Counted from the first letter of the stretch, positions 18,862-30,400 are shown. The stretch is DNA of 64,000 nucleotides from Gammaproteobacteria bacterium (GCA_024742995.1 JANSXK010000008.1:45369-109368), one strand, 5' to 3'. A program made the numbers and translations. Notes: generated from the sequence alone by a model not told the origin.

Positions 18862-20262
18862 ATGGAGAATGTAACACAGTCCATTAAAGAATCGGCCATT
18901 ATTATATTTGCTGGGCTGGGGATGTTTTTATCCACACTTGATACGGGCATTATTAATGTTGCATTGCCTACGTTGGAACAAAAATTTCACACCAATATCA
19001 CCACTATTTCTTGGGTAGTAACGTTATATACCTTGGTTCTCAGTAGTACTATTGTGGTATTTGGTAGACTTAGCGATCGCTATGGTCGCGTTCGTTTTTA
19101 TCGAATTGGTCTGTGGATTTTTACCTTATCTTCATTGCTCTGTGGCGCAGCTTATAGCGCTTGTTCACTCATTTTTTTTCGAGGAATGCAAGGCATCGGT
19201 GCAGCTTTGTTACAGGCAACAGCGATGGCATTAATCACAACTTTTGTTGCGCCAGAACGTCGGGGTATTGCGTTAGGGACCATGGGTTCGATGATAGGAT
19301 TAGGACCTATTTTGGGTCCTACATTAGGTGGGTTTATTCTTTCTTCAATTGGTTGGCGTTGGATTTTTTGGATTAACCTTCCTTTGTGTCTGATAGGATT
19401 ATTTTGGAGTCGGCACTTGCCGAATCGTTTTAATAGAAATGCCTGTAATTTAAATTTATCAGGTATTTTCTTCTTTTCTACAACCATATTAAGTTTCATC
19501 TGGGCGTTGTCGATTGCTTCTCAGATTGGCCTAAAAGATTTCAAATCCTTGGGATTATTGGGTCTTGCAATTGTCAGCGCTGCCTTGTGTCGTAGGTTTG
19601 AAAAATCTAGCAAACAACCCATTGTTGCTCTTCCGCTGTTTAAAAAACCGGAGTTTGTTTTACCGATGGTTGCTACCGTTGCATTTGGGGTAGCATCTGC
19701 CATTATATTCATGATACCGCCATTTTTTCTGGAAAAATTGCACCATTTTTCTCCTTGGCAGACTGGGCTTGTTGTATTTTGCGCACCGTTAGGGGTGGTG
19801 TTATTTTCGCGTTTGTCTGGGAAATTGATTCATTATTTCGGTACGATGATATTAATGACCGTGGGTTTGCTTTGCATGCTATTAGCTTTGATTGGGTTAG
19901 CACTGTTATCTTTCAATTGGAGCCCTTTCGTTATTGCAGGGTTGTTGTTTTTGTATGGGATGGGCGGTGGATTATTTCAAACCCCCAGTATTTCAGCTAT
20001 CATGGGTTTGGTTGAAGAAGCGCAGCAGGGTACGATTGGTGCGGTAAATCGTATGGTGCAGAATGCGTCGATTGCTTTGGGTGCGACAGTTGCTTCAACG
20101 ATGGTGGCATTTCAAATAAATGTTTCAAATGAAAAGCTCATCACTGGATTTCAACATGCTTGGTGGTTTGCGTTAGCATTTATTGCAGTGGCTTTATGCT
20201 GTTTTATGTGGTTTTTTATAAAGAAAATAAAAACCACAAGCTATATCGATAATACTGCTTGA
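18862..20262 (+). CDS. DHA2-type MFS drug efflux transporter
   Basis: An EmrB/QacA-like 14-helix proton antiporter of about 466 residues. Typical segments are LDTGIINVALPTLEQKF in helix one, the motif A loop GRLSDRYGRVRFYR, and the motif C-like glycine-rich GLGPILGPTLGGFI in helix five. The ATG is preceded by AGGAGA; an upstream ATG nine codons earlier overlaps that site and is less likely. It is the second exporter in the operon besides the MATE protein, which supports product secretion or self-protection. Confidence 0.88.
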   Translation: MENVTQSIKESAIIIFAGLGMFLSTLDTGIINVALPTLEQKFHTNITTISWVVTLYTLVLSSTIVVFGRLSDRYGRVRFYRIGLWIFTLSSLLCGAAYSACSLIFFRGMQGIGAALLQATAMALITTFVAPERRGIALGTMGSMIGLGPILGPTLGGFILSSIGWRWIFWINLPLCLIGLFWSRHLPNRFNRNACNLNLSGIFFFSTTILSFIWALSIASQIGLKDFKSLGLLGLAIVSAALCRRFEKSSKQPIVALPLFKKPEFVLPMVATVAFGVASAIIFMIPPFFLEKLHHFSPWQTGLVVFCAPLGVVLFSRLSGKLIHYFGTMILMTVGLLCMLLALIGLALLSFNWSPFVIAGLLFLYGMGGGLFQTPSISAIMGLVEEAQQGTIGAVNRMVQNASIALGATVASTMVAFQINVSNEKLITGFQHAWWFALAFIAVALCCFMWFFIKKIKTTSYIDNTA

Positions 20263-20279
20263 TTTTTAGGGATAATAAT

Positions 20280-21101
20280 ATGCAAAGCATGAAAGCAAAT
20301 CATTTTTATAAGCTTCATCAAGGCGCAGATATCTTGGTATTACCCAATGCTTGGGATAGTGTTAGTGCTCGCCTATTTGAACAGGCTGGTTTTCCAGCAA
20401 TTGCTACAACGAGCGCGGGGATTGCATTGGCTCAAGGATACTCAGAACCAGAAAATATTTCTAGAGACGCAATGCTACAGGCGATCAAAAGCATTGTCCA
20501 AGCTGTGACGGTCCCTGTCACTGTGGATATGGAGGCGGGTTATGCGTCTGATCCACAAGGTGTAGCGGAAACGGTCAAAATGGTTATTGATGTGGGCGCA
20601 GTTGGAATTAATTTAGAAGATATCATAGACAATAATTTGTTGGCTGTTGATACGCAAGTCGAGCGACTACATGCAGCACGGCATGCTAGCACGGAGTTAA
20701 ATGCTCCTTTTGTGATAAATGCGCGCACGGATATTTATTTATTTGATATTGGTGAGCCACATGAACAATTTGAGCAAGTTGTGATGCGTGCCAATCAATA
20801 CTTTGAAGCGGGCGCGGATTGTGTGTTTATTCCTGGGGTTGGCGATCCAGAGATTATTGCGGAACTTGTGCGAGAAATTCATGGTCCTATCAATATTTTA
20901 GCGAATGCGAATGTACCTGCAATTCGAACATTACAACAATTAGGTGTTAAACGTGTGAGTACGGGTTCCGGGCCAATGCGCGCGTCATTATCCTTAATTC
21001 GTCGTATTGCGGGGGAGTTGATGACAAGTGGCACATATGAACAGTTTACAGTTGATACGATGTCTTATGCCGAGGCCAATCAACTATTCAGTACGGATTG
21101 A
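20280..21101 (+). CDS. Isocitrate lyase/PEP mutase superfamily enzyme
   Basis: A TIM-barrel enzyme of about 273 residues. It has NAWDSVSARLFEQAGF at the N-terminus, TTSAGIALAQGY, the Mg-binding VDMEAGYASDP, and NLEDIIDN, all typical of the superfamily that makes or breaks C-C or P-C bonds next to carboxylates. It lacks the KKCGH catalytic loop of true isocitrate lyase. Oxaloacetate decarboxylase-like or 2-methylisocitrate lyase-like chemistry is possible; no neighbour suggests phosphonates. It ends the plus-strand operon, 17 bases after the MFS gene. It could be an unrelated metabolic gene. Confidence 0.72.
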   Translation: MQSMKANHFYKLHQGADILVLPNAWDSVSARLFEQAGFPAIATTSAGIALAQGYSEPENISRDAMLQAIKSIVQAVTVPVTVDMEAGYASDPQGVAETVKMVIDVGAVGINLEDIIDNNLLAVDTQVERLHAARHASTELNAPFVINARTDIYLFDIGEPHEQFEQVVMRANQYFEAGADCVFIPGVGDPEIIAELVREIHGPINILANANVPAIRTLQQLGVKRVSTGSGPMRASLSLIRRIAGELMTSGTYEQFTVDTMSYAEANQLFSTD

Positions 21102-21102
21102 T

Positions 21103-21786
21103 CTATGCTTTGAAGGGATTGAATGTTATTTGTTGATCCAATGGTTCGCCTTCAATTTTCTTTAGTTTTCGCACAAAAATAGAACCAATCATTGCGACAA
21201 TTGCACCTAATGAAATTTGCCAAATGTACAATTCGACCATCAATTTCCATAGCTTGTCCATGGGCACAACTCCCACAAATAAGAGAAGGCAGCCAATCAC
21301 CATTTGTATTGCTTCGCCGACTGCGGAAGAAGTGATACTTCGGATAACGAAAAAACGCCCCTTAATCATTACTTTTAATTTTGAAATGATGTATGTATTT
21401 ATATAAGAACCAACCAGAACAGCAAAGAAGCCTCCAATACTGGAGCGCATCAAGTGGCCAAAAACATGATCATACTCCGCCTTATGTAACCAATCTGCCG
21501 GGATGGGTAATGTATTTAATATAGAGACGATGACTGCGAAGATAGTAGAGCAAATCATCACCAAATAAACAAACATGCGTGCCATTTTGAAGCCATAAAC
21601 TTCTGCAATCATATCTCCTGTGAAATAATACAAAGGCATTAAGAACACACCGGCAGTCAATGAAGAAAAACCAGCTACTTGTACCATGCGATACATTAAT
21701 ACTTGATCAGCAAGCATAAAAGTCAAATACATATACACGATAAAAAAGAGATACTTGCTTGGTGTTTTGGGATTGTTGGGTGACAT
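21103..21786 (-). CDS. YhhQ-family queuosine precursor transporter
   Basis: A 227-residue membrane protein of the VUT/YhhQ family, which imports queuosine precursors such as preQ0. Typical segments are the early FFIVYMYLTFMLADQ, MPLYYFTGDMIAEVYGFKMA, and the RSSIGGFFAVLVGSYINTYI segment. About six helices are expected. An AGGT site lies before the ATG. It follows the NRPS genes on the same strand after 176 bases with no clear terminator, but is probably a housekeeping gene with its own promoter. Confidence 0.85.
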   Translation of the reverse strand: MSPNNPKTPSKYLFFIVYMYLTFMLADQVLMYRMVQVAGFSSLTAGVFLMPLYYFTGDMIAEVYGFKMARMFVYLVMICSTIFAVIVSILNTLPIPADWLHKAEYDHVFGHLMRSSIGGFFAVLVGSYINTYIISKLKVMIKGRFFVIRSITSSAVGEAIQMVIGCLLLFVGVVPMDKLWKLMVELYIWQISLGAIVAMIGSIFVRKLKKIEGEPLDQQITFNPFKA

Positions 21787-21962
21787 ATGATACCTAATGC
21801 ATAAATATCAAAAATGAGCAATAGTATAATCAATAACTAACAAGCATGTCTAGAGGGATAGGGAATTTTAAAAAATGGCAGCTTCAAAGGTTATATTTAA
21901 TAAACCAACTGTTATAAATAAGATCATATAAAACTATTTTCATGGTGTTACTCTTCTGATTT

Positions 21963-24900
21963 CTAAAGCACCGGTTCTTTTTGGTGTTTTTCCTTAGTGA
22001 ATTCGGTTTTATCTACGCTCAAGTTTTTCAGAAAAACCAAGCTTTGTACGAAGTCAGCACACATCTTTTCTAGATTTATTTTATTGAAATATTGTTCTTG
22101 GTAACCCACCCAGATTTCTAGGTGATCGGAGGGCAGAAAGCGGATGGTAAGCGGTGAATTACTTTTTTCTAAAGAGAAGATATTTAACAGTTTGCGATTA
22201 GCAAATTGGGTGGATATATCGTCAATTTTTTTAAAGTTTTGAAAGGAAACAACTAATTCATCGAGATTTTCTTCCTGGCTGGGATCTATTATTTCGGGAG
22301 ACTCTTGGATGTTGATCAGTTGATGACTGACATCGGATACAGTATTCATGAAATCATCACTACAATTTATCACTATAGATCTAGTCGTCGTTAAGGCACC
22401 AATGGTGTAATCAAATTGGCTATTTAATCGACCTGCTTCAATCATTTTAAACTGTACCTTTATTTTTTGCTCTTGTGCTAAAAAATATCCAAACGCTGTC
22501 ATAAGGAAAGCACTCATCGTTATTTTTTTCATCCCACAGATCGATTGCAAGTCTGCAAATTCTTCGGTGTTGAGCACATGAATTATTTTTCCATAAGCGT
22601 GCATAGTATTTTGGTGAGTACCATAGCGTTGTTTCACAATGCTGACAGCGGATACACATTGTTTTGGGCAATGGGTGAGATTGGGTGCTTTAGCTCTATT
22701 TTTTCGATCAACGGCCAGTTGTTGTAAATAATCTAAATACAGATCATTGGTTGGCATCGTTAGGTTGTGAGATTTAATATTGTTTTCTAGGTCAATAACG
22801 AGGGATGACCAGAGAGATAAGAATTGTTGTAATGCCCAGCCATCCAACACATATTGATGGTAGGTTAAGATGATAATTTGTGTGTTTTGTTTGGTGTGAA
22901 TTATATTTAATCGTACCAAGTACTCAGTATCGGCGTTGAATGGTTGTTTGAGATCATCCAACAGGACATTATTAATTATAGTTTTGTTCTCTGAGTTAAC
23001 AAAATGTTCCTTAACCAGGAGGTTTTTTACATCAAGAGATAAATATTGTGCGTCATTTTTAAAATTCATTTTAAAAATATCAAAATGATTCAGAATCATT
23101 GTTAGGGATTTTTCTAAGGGAGCGCGCTGAATACTACTGTTTATTTTCAAGGCAACCTGATGAAATTGGCAAGGAAAATCAGAAAATAGTTGCAAATAAT
23201 TTTGCATGTTGGTTAGCGGATAAGTATAAGATTTTTGATAAAGAAAGAGCATTTCTTCCAGAAAATTGTGAAATTTTTCAGCAATTTCTGTGGTTTGTTC
23301 TCGAAGTTCTTTGTCATAAATAAAATGAACAACCAGGTGTTTATTTTGGATAAAAGTATTGACCTGCAGCGCGAATGGGCATGATAAATTAATTTGATTG
23401 AAAGACTCTACAATTGGACTGATATTTTTTAAAACACAATTATTTTGAAAGGTTTGGTCCAAATTGCCAAGAAAATTAAAACTAATATCTGAGGTGTATG
23501 TTTCTTGAGGGATTGGTAATAGCCCATGTTGTTTCGCCGAAAAAAAAGTAACACCGCCATGAGGTATTTCAGCTAATAATGTTTTAATTTTCTGAAGCAA
23601 TTGCTGTGTATCTAGTAGATCGCCAAAATCGAGTTTCACTGGGAAAAGAGAGGTATGCCATCCTAGGCTACTTTCTATGTCAGAAGAAATACATTCTTCT
23701 CGACCATGCTTTTCAAGCGTCAATACAATCTCTTGTTTTTTTAGAGCGCGTAAGGAAAGGTAAAGTGCGACAAGTTGTATCGACACCATATCCGACGTGT
23801 TAATCGGGATATGACCAAGAGGAAGGGACCGTTTGATTTGACGTGTATCCTGGTAATTGATGGGGCGTTTTTCAAAGAAGTTTGGCCCCAGTTGTGATAA
23901 CCAGAATTTTAAATCATCTAATACCAAGGATAAGGGTATATTTTTTATTGCATTCACATATTCTTCATAATGGGTACATTCTCTGCTAGGTAGACTTTTC
24001 TGATACAGTTTAGTGTTGACATATAAGGTGCAGATATCATCAAGCAGATTTTTCCAGGATATGGCATCGATGATCAAATGATGAATGGAAATGACACAAA
24101 AATGTTGCGCTTCTTTTATGAAGAAATGTACGCACGCACTGTATCCTTGTTCAATATTAATTAAATATTTCTCAGCTCGAATATGCTCGATAATGTCATG
24201 TTTGTCAGATATCACAATATTCTGAGGATGAATCGTTACATGACTGTTATTTTGAAATGATTGTACCCACTGGTTTGTTGTTTTTTGAAATCGAAGTTTA
24301 AAACTAGAGCGGCTTTCAAAAATTTCTTTTAAGACATCAACCCATATTTTTTGATCAATATTGGGTTGTAGCTCCAAGACAAACGATTGACAATATTCGT
24401 GGATAACACCTTGATGACACTGAAAGAACCAGTCTTGAATTGGGCTGAGATCAAAATGAGAAGTAGGCAATTTTTTTAGAACGGGCGCAGCACTTATTTT
24501 TTCGATCATAAGCGCCAGGTTGTTAATGGTTCTATGAGTAAAAAGATCGCGAACGCTTAATTGAAATCCTGCTTGTTTACAATGCTGGATGATTTGTAAA
24601 CTGGATATGGAGTCACCGCCCATTTCAAAAAAATCGTCATCAAGTCTAACTGTTTTTAACTTGAGAACTTTTTGCCATATATTGATTAAAATTTCTTTAG
24701 CATCGATGTTTTCTTCCACCACAGGACTATAGGTTTTATCTATAAAAGATTGCTCATAAGATTTTTGAGCATGGAAGGCTAGAAGTCGATCTTTATCTAT
24801 TTTGCCATTATTTGTAATGGGAAAACAATCAATCACATGGAGGTAGCTGGGTACCGTATAAAAAGGCACTTTCTTTCTGAGATAGGCAAAGATATCTTGT

Positions 24901-27410
24901 TCAATTTCTACAGGATGATTTGCGTATTGAAGTCGGGAATGTCTGTTTGTTTCATGCGCTACAATTGGCAAAAGTCCGCGATAAAGAATGGCATCAAAAT
25001 GATAAGGTTCTGTGGCATTTAACACGTACTTATATTCAACGTTAAGTTGGCGAAGCAGTTGTGTTAAGTTTGGTATGGTGGTTGCAACAGAGGAGGTTAT
25101 TTTTTTCCCTGTGCTTGGATCTTCTGCTAAATTTTGGGTTAATCCACGGAGGGTTTTGTCCAGGCAGGAAATAAGTAATGCTTCTTTTTCGAAGCAAATG
25201 TTTTTGATAAACTCAGTTATTTGCTGCTGTGACTCACCCGAATAATGAACGATTTTCTTTACGGCTTCATCGTGGGTAAATTTTAAAATAGCGTCGTAAC
25301 GAAATAGATTGAGTTCGTTTTCATAGGCACCTGGCTTTCTAAGCAAAGAAACAGTCATGTTGTCTACGCCCAATAATTGAGGTGCTTGGTGCGTGAAGAA
25401 ATCAGGAGAGATGAGTAACTCTTGTTCTTGTAAAACACTGGTGTAGGTTTGATCTTTGAGTTGCTCTAATGAGATATCTTTTTGCTTAGTCCGACACTCG
25501 GTAATAAAGTAATGATATTCATGTAATAAATCGTAGTTTCTAATATCTCCAAAAAAGATGCTCGCATCCTGAGTTAAAAATCTTTTTAATTTACGAATGA
25601 ACGCATGTAAGTACTGAATAGATGGAAAATACTGAACAACAGAATTGATGATAATACAGTCAAATTTCTTACCTTTTAAGGCCGCGATTGCATCAAAATT
25701 GCTGGCATCCGAAACAAACAAAGACACCTTTTGTTCAGGCGTTAGTAGGCGTAATTGACTGATGGTTTGATTTGAAATATCAATACCAGTATAACTGTCT
25801 ATTTTGTCTAGTAAGCCGAATAAAATCAGTCCGGAGCCGCATCCAATTTCTAGGACAGACTTGGGGGTGAGCGTGTTAATTTTATCAATGGTATCTTGGA
25901 GCCATTCTTGCATGACTGCTTTTGAAAATGGTTGGTCAGAGTAACTGTTATTCCAGCCTTTAATATTGAACGTATGATCTTGTGTTTTAAAATCGTGCGA
26001 ATACAGATCATCGTATATTTTTTTCCAATGCTCAATTTGCTCTTGACCATGTTTTTTAATCTCTCCCTGTTCTTGTTCAGAAGTAGTTACAAAACTCACT
26101 AATTCAGTTTCTGTTGTATTTGAAGCAGAGAGCGTGATTGCTGATTGAATGTTTGGGTAGGTGCCTAAGTGGTAGTTGATTTCCCCCAAATTAATACGGT
26201 AACCGCGTATTTTCACTTGATCATCTGCTCGACCCACGTACTCAAGATTATCATCAAGTTGACGTACCAAATCACCAGTTCTAAAGTATGAAACGTTATC
26301 AATTGTAATGAATTTTTCTTTTTCAAGTTTTGGCCGGTTTAAATATCCTTGGCAGACAGAAGGCCCAGATATTAACAGCTCATTTTCTGCTTCATTGATA
26401 GGCAATAAATGAAATGCGAATCCTTTCAAGGGGTTACCAATAATATTTTTAGCACCAAATATGGGATAAACTTCGTGAACCAAACTGAATGTGCAGTGAA
26501 CGGTTCCTTCCGTAATACCATACATATTTACTAAGAGGGGGTGGGCAGTGTGATCATAAAAATCTATCCATGATTTGATATTCACAGCTTCTAATTTTTC
26601 CCCACCAAAAATAATATAACGTAAAGAAGTTTGGTCTTGGTCTTTAATTTTACTCAGCAATTGATCTTTAATGCGGTAAAATGCGGAAGGTGTTTGATTG
26701 AGCACAGAGATATTTTTAGATAACAGTTCATCAGTGAGTATTTCTGGAGACGCGATGGTATCGTAAGAGAATAAGCTTAGCGTTGCGCCAGAACTAAGAG
26801 CACCCCACATTTCCCAAACTGCAAAATCAAAGGCATAAGAGTGTAAATAGGCCCATACATCGTTATCAGAAAAAGAAAACACATCCTCAGTTGCTGAGAA
26901 TAATGCGCTTAAATTACCATGCGATATCTTCACGCCTTTAGGGTTACCCGTTGTGCCTGAAGTATAGATGACATAAGCCAAGTCGGTGTGGTGGGGTGAC
27001 TCTAATTGGTCATTGTTGGGTGAGTTGTGGCCAATAACGTCTTCAATATAAAGGTTATCTATTTCAGGACCTAAATTTTTAGAAGTAACGTGCTGTTTGG
27101 AGCTGATCACGAGTGTGGTTGCAGAATCTTCTAAAATAAAGGATAGTCTTTCTTCGGGTAAACGCACGTCACAAGGAATATAGTAACAACGCGCTTTCAT
27201 GATGGCTAATATTGCAATGATCTGTTCTATAGAAGGTTCTAATAAAAGTAAAATGGGTTGTTGCGGTCCAATTTTATTTAAAATAATTTGAGCAACTGCA
27301 TCTGATTTCCTATCGAGCTCTTGATAGGTGCACAACTCAGCGTCGTCAACGATCGCAGTTTTTTCTGGAACGTTTTTGCATACGGTACGAAAAGTTGTCA
27401 AGACAGTCAT
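21963..27410 (-). CDS. NRPS module: A(Thr)-nMT-T-E-C
   Basis: An 1815-residue nonribosomal peptide synthetase. The adenylation core (1-430) has AYVIYTSGTTGNPKG. Its specificity residues, read by eye as D,F,W,N,I,G,M,V,H, equal the known threonine code. A SAM methyltransferase (about 440-760, with VLEIGCGSGL) is inserted near the A-domain end, the usual place for N-methylation. Carrier Ser is in FFEMGGDSISS (about 930). An epimerization domain follows (HHLIIDAISW, about 1107; FNFLGNLDQ). A last condensation-type domain (about 1410-1800) has YHQYVLDGW, with Gln where the second catalytic His is expected. No thioesterase is present. Its start overlaps the upstream NRPS stop by 4 bases. Expected unit: N-methyl-D-threonine or its allo form. 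Confidence 0.88.
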   Translation of the reverse strand: MTVLTTFRTVCKNVPEKTAIVDDAELCTYQELDRKSDAVAQIILNKIGPQQPILLLLEPSIEQIIAILAIMKARCYYIPCDVRLPEERLSFILEDSATTLVISSKQHVTSKNLGPEIDNLYIEDVIGHNSPNNDQLESPHHTDLAYVIYTSGTTGNPKGVKISHGNLSALFSATEDVFSFSDNDVWAYLHSYAFDFAVWEMWGALSSGATLSLFSYDTIASPEILTDELLSKNISVLNQTPSAFYRIKDQLLSKIKDQDQTSLRYIIFGGEKLEAVNIKSWIDFYDHTAHPLLVNMYGITEGTVHCTFSLVHEVYPIFGAKNIIGNPLKGFAFHLLPINEAENELLISGPSVCQGYLNRPKLEKEKFITIDNVSYFRTGDLVRQLDDNLEYVGRADDQVKIRGYRINLGEINYHLGTYPNIQSAITLSASNTTETELVSFVTTSEQEQGEIKKHGQEQIEHWKKIYDDLYSHDFKTQDHTFNIKGWNNSYSDQPFSKAVMQEWLQDTIDKINTLTPKSVLEIGCGSGLILFGLLDKIDSYTGIDISNQTISQLRLLTPEQKVSLFVSDASNFDAIAALKGKKFDCIIINSVVQYFPSIQYLHAFIRKLKRFLTQDASIFFGDIRNYDLLHEYHYFITECRTKQKDISLEQLKDQTYTSVLQEQELLISPDFFTHQAPQLLGVDNMTVSLLRKPGAYENELNLFRYDAILKFTHDEAVKKIVHYSGESQQQITEFIKNICFEKEALLISCLDKTLRGLTQNLAEDPSTGKKITSSVATTIPNLTQLLRQLNVEYKYVLNATEPYHFDAILYRGLLPIVAHETNRHSRLQYANHPVEIEQDIFAYLRKKVPFYTVPSYLHVIDCFPITNNGKIDKDRLLAFHAQKSYEQSFIDKTYSPVVEENIDAKEILINIWQKVLKLKTVRLDDDFFEMGGDSISSLQIIQHCKQAGFQLSVRDLFTHRTINNLALMIEKISAAPVLKKLPTSHFDLSPIQDWFFQCHQGVIHEYCQSFVLELQPNIDQKIWVDVLKEIFESRSSFKLRFQKTTNQWVQSFQNNSHVTIHPQNIVISDKHDIIEHIRAEKYLINIEQGYSACVHFFIKEAQHFCVISIHHLIIDAISWKNLLDDICTLYVNTKLYQKSLPSRECTHYEEYVNAIKNIPLSLVLDDLKFWLSQLGPNFFEKRPINYQDTRQIKRSLPLGHIPINTSDMVSIQLVALYLSLRALKKQEIVLTLEKHGREECISSDIESSLGWHTSLFPVKLDFGDLLDTQQLLQKIKTLLAEIPHGGVTFFSAKQHGLLPIPQETYTSDISFNFLGNLDQTFQNNCVLKNISPIVESFNQINLSCPFALQVNTFIQNKHLVVHFIYDKELREQTTEIAEKFHNFLEEMLFLYQKSYTYPLTNMQNYLQLFSDFPCQFHQVALKINSSIQRAPLEKSLTMILNHFDIFKMNFKNDAQYLSLDVKNLLVKEHFVNSENKTIINNVLLDDLKQPFNADTEYLVRLNIIHTKQNTQIIILTYHQYVLDGWALQQFLSLWSSLVIDLENNIKSHNLTMPTNDLYLDYLQQLAVDRKNRAKAPNLTHCPKQCVSAVSIVKQRYGTHQNTMHAYGKIIHVLNTEEFADLQSICGMKKITMSAFLMTAFGYFLAQEQKIKVQFKMIEAGRLNSQFDYTIGALTTTRSIVINCSDDFMNTVSDVSHQLINIQESPEIIDPSQEENLDELVVSFQNFKKIDDISTQFANRKLLNIFSLEKSNSPLTIRFLPSDHLEIWVGYQEQYFNKINLEKMCADFVQSLVFLKNLSVDKTEFTKEKHQKEPVL

Positions 27411-30400
27411 GTTGTACTCTCAATCGTTTCAAGTCGCATCATTTGTTTCATTTCAGTACCGATGCTCGAAATAAATGGTTCCGTATATTGATTGGATTTA
27501 TATTCAATTTCAAATCTTAAGTAATCCACACCTTCATGAACATATAAAGTCAAATCAAATTTTGAAGTGCCATTATGTAGGTTTAATCGTTGCACCTCAA
27601 GCTCTGGAGATTTTTTTAAGATATTCATCTCTTTAAGATAAACAAAAGCAATTTGAAATAGTGGGTTCGTATCTACATTTCTTTGTTGTGGCATCATGCC
27701 CACAATTTTTTCAAAAGAGACAAATTGATTATCTAACACCTGCAATATAGTTTGTTTGACTTTTTTATGTAGAGAAGAAAAGGTGTCGTTCTCGGTAATA
27801 TGTGTAATTACGGGGAGTGTATTAGCAAAAAAACCCACAGATGATTCAAATTCTTTTGGTCTTGCTGACACCGTTGTTCCAATGATTGAAACATTGTTTT
27901 TGAGCAGTTTATAAAGACAAAACTTAAACAAAGTTAAAATATAAATAAATCCTGAACTTGAATGCTCTAAAATATTTTCTTTGATTTGTGTATAAGTGGA
28001 CGCATCAATAGTGAAACAGGTGTTTTTCCCGTCAAGGCAATCAGCGTTTGATATATATTGTGTCTTGGCATCGGGCAAAGAGCGGGTTTGAGCACGCCAA
28101 AAAGCCAATTGCTGGTTGTAGGCTTCCGTTTGTTCAAATTGTTGTGACCATTGGAGATAATCAAAGTAATCCAATTGTTCTTGTACTGTAGATTGTAGAT
28201 CTGGTTTAACGTTATGAATGAGTTGTTGATACACGTCACTGATTTGCATAAACAGTGTTTTGATGGATTCTCCGTCTGCGACAATGTGATGAAAATTCAT
28301 GAGCAAATAAAATTTAAACTCTGAAGTCTTGACGATAGTGAGTTCCGTTTTGTCTGGTGTTGCCAAATGAAAAGGTTTTTTACTGGCGGTCAGTAAAATT
28401 TGTTGTGCAAGCTCTTTTTTCTTAGACAAATCGGTATTTAAAGTAGCCAAGTCAAATAGATTGTGATTTAAATGAAATTCAGTTTCATAGCTCTGTTGCA
28501 GCTCATTATTATTGTCAGGATGAATTTTTGTATGGAGTATTTTATGAATAGAAAATACTTCTCTGCATGCCTGTAAAAAATATTCTGAGTTGAGCGGGCC
28601 TTGTATTTCATAATATAACGTCATGCTGTGGATAGGGGTGGGTTGCTCAATTTTATGCTCAAGAAAAACTAATCTGAGTTGATTATTTGATAGTGGACTA
28701 CTTTCAATATAGTGTTTCACCGGTTTTATCAGAGGTGCGTTGTCGCCCTGGTCAAATACGATAGTATTGCGTAATTCGAAAGGCGTAGGGGCGTAAAACA
28801 AATCTGAGATGCTGATTTTACAGTTTAATGTTGTATTAAGCTCAGATATAAAATAACTCGCTGATATAGAATCTCCACCTAGTTCAAAGAAATTTTCAAA
28901 ATCAGCAATATCTCGCTTCAAATTCAAAACGTTCTGAAAGATATGTTTGATTTTATTTAAATTGGCATCAGATTTGGTATCAATATGTGTCTCTTGATGA
29001 AATTGGCGATAGTCTTCGAATAGGTTGGTCAATTGAGCATAGTCAATTTTTCCATTCGCAGTGAGGGGAAACTTCGGCACAGTTATAAAAAAATGAGGAA
29101 TCATGTATGTGGGCAACAAGGGTTTTAGGTGTTGGGCCATCCCTTGGGTATTGATATTTTCTGTATTGAGTATTAGAAAAGCCACTAAGTGTTTGTTATC
29201 TCTATTTCCGATGGCTAATACTTTTACCACTGATACACAATCGAGTGACTTCAATGCTAATTCTACTTCTTTTAATTCGACTCTATAGCCACGAATTTTC
29301 ACTTGGTCGTCATTCCTTCCCAATAATACGACAACGCCAGCGTCATCAACCTTGGCAAGATCCCCAGTATCGTAAATGACGCCAAATTTAGGATGGGTGA
29401 TGAATTTGGATTTTGTTAGTGATTTGTTTTTATAGTACCCGGCAGCGACGCCATAGCCACCGATAAACAAATTGCCGGTTACGCCAACAGGACATAAATC
29501 ATTGAATATGTTTAACACGTAAAGTTTTTGATTAGCTAGAGCACGGCCATATGGGATGGATAACCATTCTGAGCTCATGTCATTTACGATGTAATAATTG
29601 GACCAGATAGAGGCTTCTGTTGCGCCACCAAGACAAATAATTTTTGCACGAGGTAGGAATTGGTTAATATCTTTAATCAAATCAGGGGGTACCCAGTCTC
29701 CACTGAGTAGAATTTTTTTAATATGTATGGTTTTGCTGAATAGCTCAGGCTTTGAATGTGATTTAAGGTGATTGATAAGCAATCTGATGAACCCTGGGGT
29801 TGAATTCCAAACAGTGACTTTCTGTGTGGTAACTAAATCTAGTAAATAGTCGGGAGAAAAAACCTTTGTTTCATTTGGTAAAACAAGTTTTGCTTGCAGA
29901 TAAATACTTGCAAATAAATCAAAAACAGATAAATCAAAACTGATAGACGAGAGCATCAAGAAAACATCAGATTTATGAATTTTAAACCGACTTATCATAT
30001 CACTTAGTGTGTTAAACACGGCCCTATGATTGATAACAACGCCTTTGGGTTGTCCCGTGGTGCCTGATGTGAAAATAATATAGGCTTTTGTATCTAATTG
30101 ATCGCTTTTTGAAGGGTAGTTTTGTTGGGATAGTGGTGTATATTCGGTTTCGAATATTATGGTTTGTTGTGCGTGTTCATGGTTCAACGCAATGGCTTTG
30201 TCCTTGTCGGTAAATAAGCAGATTTCTTTGGACTGTACCATTATTTTTTTGATTCTTTCCGGCGGCTCGCTGTAATTGATAGGCAAATAGGCATATCCCA
30301 AGCTCGTGGTAGCTAAAATAGCTAAGGTTTGTTGGTATTTGGTGGGCAAGCAAATCGCTATGATTGTGCTGGCCTTGGGCTTCATTTGAGTGACAAAACT

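Noticed and set aside
20280..21101. PEP mutase starting a phosphonate pathway
   Set aside because: No phosphonopyruvate decarboxylase or other phosphonate gene is nearby, and the superfamily is too broad to infer this.
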